The notes under the pieces: generated by a model | Database searches by the model: none | The model's input: only the letters and a program-made list of their open reading frames with translations | Told to the model about the DNA's origin: nothing | Shown here: positions 61,859 to 64,000 of the stretch, piece after piece | Numbering within the stretch: position 1 is the stretch's first letter | Layout: the number at the start of each line of letters is the position of its first letter | Position numbers and translations under genes: made by a program | From: Neoarius graeffei | Taxonomy: Eukaryota; Chordata; Actinopteri; Siluriformes; Ariidae | Direction of reading: 5' to 3' | DNA: 64,000 nucleotides | NCBI RefSeq assembly: GCF_027579695.1 | Contig: NC_083589.1 | Coordinates: 31,835,335-31,899,334 of the forward strand

Positions 61859-63332
61859 AGGACATGGGACATGAAACATAAATGCACGCTATATCAGTTT
61901 CTTTCCATTAAAAATATGAAATTGCATCAACAAATACAAAATTATCTATTAAATTCAGCAAAATCGTTATATTCGTGATGATTATATGGCATTTCTGCTC
62001 GAGCTCCGATATGCATATTTTACAACCGGAAGAGCCGCTGTCACGTGATCATACGTCACAAAAACTTTCGGGTACAGCACAAGCGGGTAGATGAATATGG
62101 AGAAGTGTGAATCGTGATGATGACGAATGCGACAAAATAGTTTTTGTGTCTTGGATGACAAGAAAATTGTTTCGTTTTTAGAGTGTTTAACGTACATTGA
62201 ACATCATGGTGTATTGCGACCTCCCAGTCAGTCAGACGCAGTCAGACGCGCTGTCACTCCTGTTAGCAATGTAGCTAGGCTCAGCATGGCCAACGGTATT
62301 TTTTGGGTCTGTAGTTAGATGCGACCAAACTCTTCCACGTTTTTCCTGTTTACATAGGTTTATATGACCAGTGACATGAAACAAAGTTCAGTGACACAAA
62401 TTGAAACGTGGCGATTTTCTATGCTATGGAAAGTCTGCACTATAATGACAGGCGTACTAACACCTTCTGCGCGCTTCGGCAGCGCATTGATACCTTCACT
62501 CGGAGTTGTACCATTATTTTTTAGACAGGGCGGACGGACCAGGGCATTCGCCCGCCTGGCCGTGCCCGACGAGGAGCGCTCTCGGCCGGCTTGGGAGGCA
62601 GACGGCAGCCCCTCCTGGAAGTGTGGTTTTACCATGGGCCTCATGCGGTAAGGATTAGGATTATAATTTTGGGTGTATCAGTTATTGATTATCATAATTC
62701 TGACTCGTTTCGCCATTTTGAATGTTTTCATCTCGGACTCTGGAAGCATTGTATCTCAATCAATCTCGAAAAATATCAGCAAAAAAAAACTAGCTTGCAA
62801 CGGACTTTAGCTAGATCTATGATGAACTTTCAATGTATGATACAAAAATAATACTTCTTTCAACAGATCATTAGCCTTTGAGCAGATTTGTTTTTAACTT
62901 ACCAGGAAGTGTTATCGAGCCGACCGCTTTCAGTTTCATGGGGATTGAATGAACTCTCACTCTCAGAATCATCTGACCCGTCAGAGTAAAGACAAGATCC
63001 ATGTTCATGCGAATTTCCAGCTATCGGTTCGAATTGATAGGGTCTAACTTCACATCTCTGTGAAACATCAGGAATATCACTGTCGATGGTGTCCATTTCG
63101 GTAACCTGTTTACATTAGATTCCCAAGCGCTGGCTCCTTGGAAAGTTTTTGTGACGTCACGGGTCACGTGACCACCTAGCTCATTAACGAATCATTGTTT
63201 TACGCTGATGTATGAAAAAGTTGAATAATGTGGTGATTTTCACATTTTTGACGCCCTGCAGTGATTTAGATGGCATTTCTTATGTCCTTTATACATAATT
63301 ATACCCAGAAAAAAATCCATGTCCCATGTCCT
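61859..63332. mobile_element. Kolobok-like DNA transposon, copy 2 (TTAA target)
   Basis: Perfect 15 bp ends AGGACATGGGACATG are flanked by TTAA (61855-61858, 63333-63336). The ends start AGG like copy 1 but are otherwise a different sequence. It carries a P2X7-like leader exon on the minus strand at the right. The left half has open frames I cannot assign; no THAP domain or transposase is seen. Confidence 0.7.
62903..63096 (-). CDS. Transposon-borne P2X7-like leader exon, copy 2
   Basis: The frame reads MDTIDSDIPDVSQRCEVRPY, QFEPIAGNSHEHGSC, an acidic serine-rich part and GRLDNTSW, ending at donor GTAAGT within the tryptophan codon. The layout is the same as 4942-5174: PY-x-FEP, acidic stretch, RLDN-xx-W, donor. 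Similarity to P2X7-like fish proteins is from memory; no search was done. Confidence 0.45.
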
Positions 63333-63346
63333 TTAAAGGTGCACTT

Positions 63347-64000
63347 TATTTATTTTATATAGAATTATTTATTAAATGTAATAGTTTAATTTATTTATTG
63401 ATCGAGAATTCAGGTCGTTCTAAGTATGATTTGAATTTTATTAGTCTGGTCTTTTTAGCACCTTGGTTTTCACGTAACGTGAAACATGCATGGTGTTTTT
63501 TCTAAAACCTAATCAACTCCAAGTTTATTCATTCAATTAACTTATCCTGTTTTTCCTTTCCCGAAACACTTCTATGACCTTAATATTTACCAGCTGACTT
63601 GGGATGTTACTTTGTGTCATGGCTTCTTTAAATTATTTATTTATTTATTTATTTACATTTTTTGGGGGGGGGGACAGTGGTCTTATTTTAAAAGAACCAA
63701 AGCTCAGTACTGCCCAGTGGAGGAGTATCTTAATAATCTGAAGGGCACGACTGTAAATAAGTGCACAATACAGGACCATTGCAAATTAAATTCATGCAAA
63801 CTGATATGAAATTGAAAAGGTGTAAAAACAGGTTGAGGTGCTGTGTCGCCCTCTAGTGGCTCCACATTCACCTGGAAGCGACTGGGAATTCAGCTACTCT
63901 TTCACATTCAGTCAATTTGAAATTAAATGTAATCCAGGGTGAATTAAATACAATCCTGTCTCTATATGTAAATATTAAATTTTAAAAATACGTTTTTTCC
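63347..64000. other. TAF3 intron 2, unresolved
   Basis: AT-rich sequence with a TTTA microsatellite (63634-63655) and a G run (63664-63673). No exon is seen. Confidence 0.4.

Larger units (their letters stand above)
61735..63350. mobile_element. Tc1-type fragment interrupted by a Kolobok-like element
   Basis: CTTGCAAAAGTATTCATCCC is a common Tc1 terminus in fish; the text stops at CCACTTTAA (61858) and appears to resume after 63333. Only one end is seen. Confidence 0.5.

Noticed and set aside
62364-62651. Open frame of 95 residues inside Kolobok-like copy 2, ending at a GTAAGG
   Set aside because: It could be an exon of the parent element but I cannot match it to THAP or any other family, so no function is called.

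Overview
The window looks like a teleost fish nuclear genome. It holds three spliced genes in the order KIN (minus), ATP5F1C (plus), TAF3 (plus), the same neighbourhood as human chromosome 10p14. The rest is dense with fish-type DNA transposons (Tc1, hAT, PIF/Harbinger-like, Kolobok-like, piggyBac-like), tRNA-derived SINEs, LINE fragments and microsatellites. A species cannot be named from sequence alone. The Tc1 types and the abundant SINE would suit an otophysan or catfish-like fish, but that is only an impression.

Layout. Nine KIN exons lie on the minus strand between 2447 and 26081; the last exon or exons, with the C-terminal KOW part, lie left of the window. A 240 bp head-to-head promoter separates KIN from ATP5F1C, which is complete with nine coding exons (26322 to 43686) and a poly(A) signal near 43791. 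TAF3 starts at 45672; only its first two coding exons (histone fold and conserved extension) are inside, and the gene runs off the right end. All splice sites used are GT-AG and all exon phases add up, so the three models are solid apart from the missing ends.

The introns and flanks are a nest of mobile elements, many with boundaries readable from target-site duplications (TSDs). Two TTAA-flanked Kolobok-like elements (4717-6429 and 61859-63332) each carry a leader-like exon resembling the region before the P2X7 cytoplasmic domain; the first also has an intact THAP domain. In three places a DNA element sits inside a LINE reading frame, and removing element plus one TSD restores the frame, which fixes the TSD length. 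A piggyBac-like element holds a Tc1 that holds another Tc1 piece and a SINE. A fold-back repeat holds a SINE that holds a third element.

The genes are housekeeping genes: a DNA/RNA-binding nuclear protein (KIN), the rotor subunit of mitochondrial ATP synthase (ATP5F1C) and a TFIID subunit (TAF3). They do not form a pathway; what they share is conserved synteny and CpG/NRF1-type promoters. All family assignments are by eye; no alignment or search was run.
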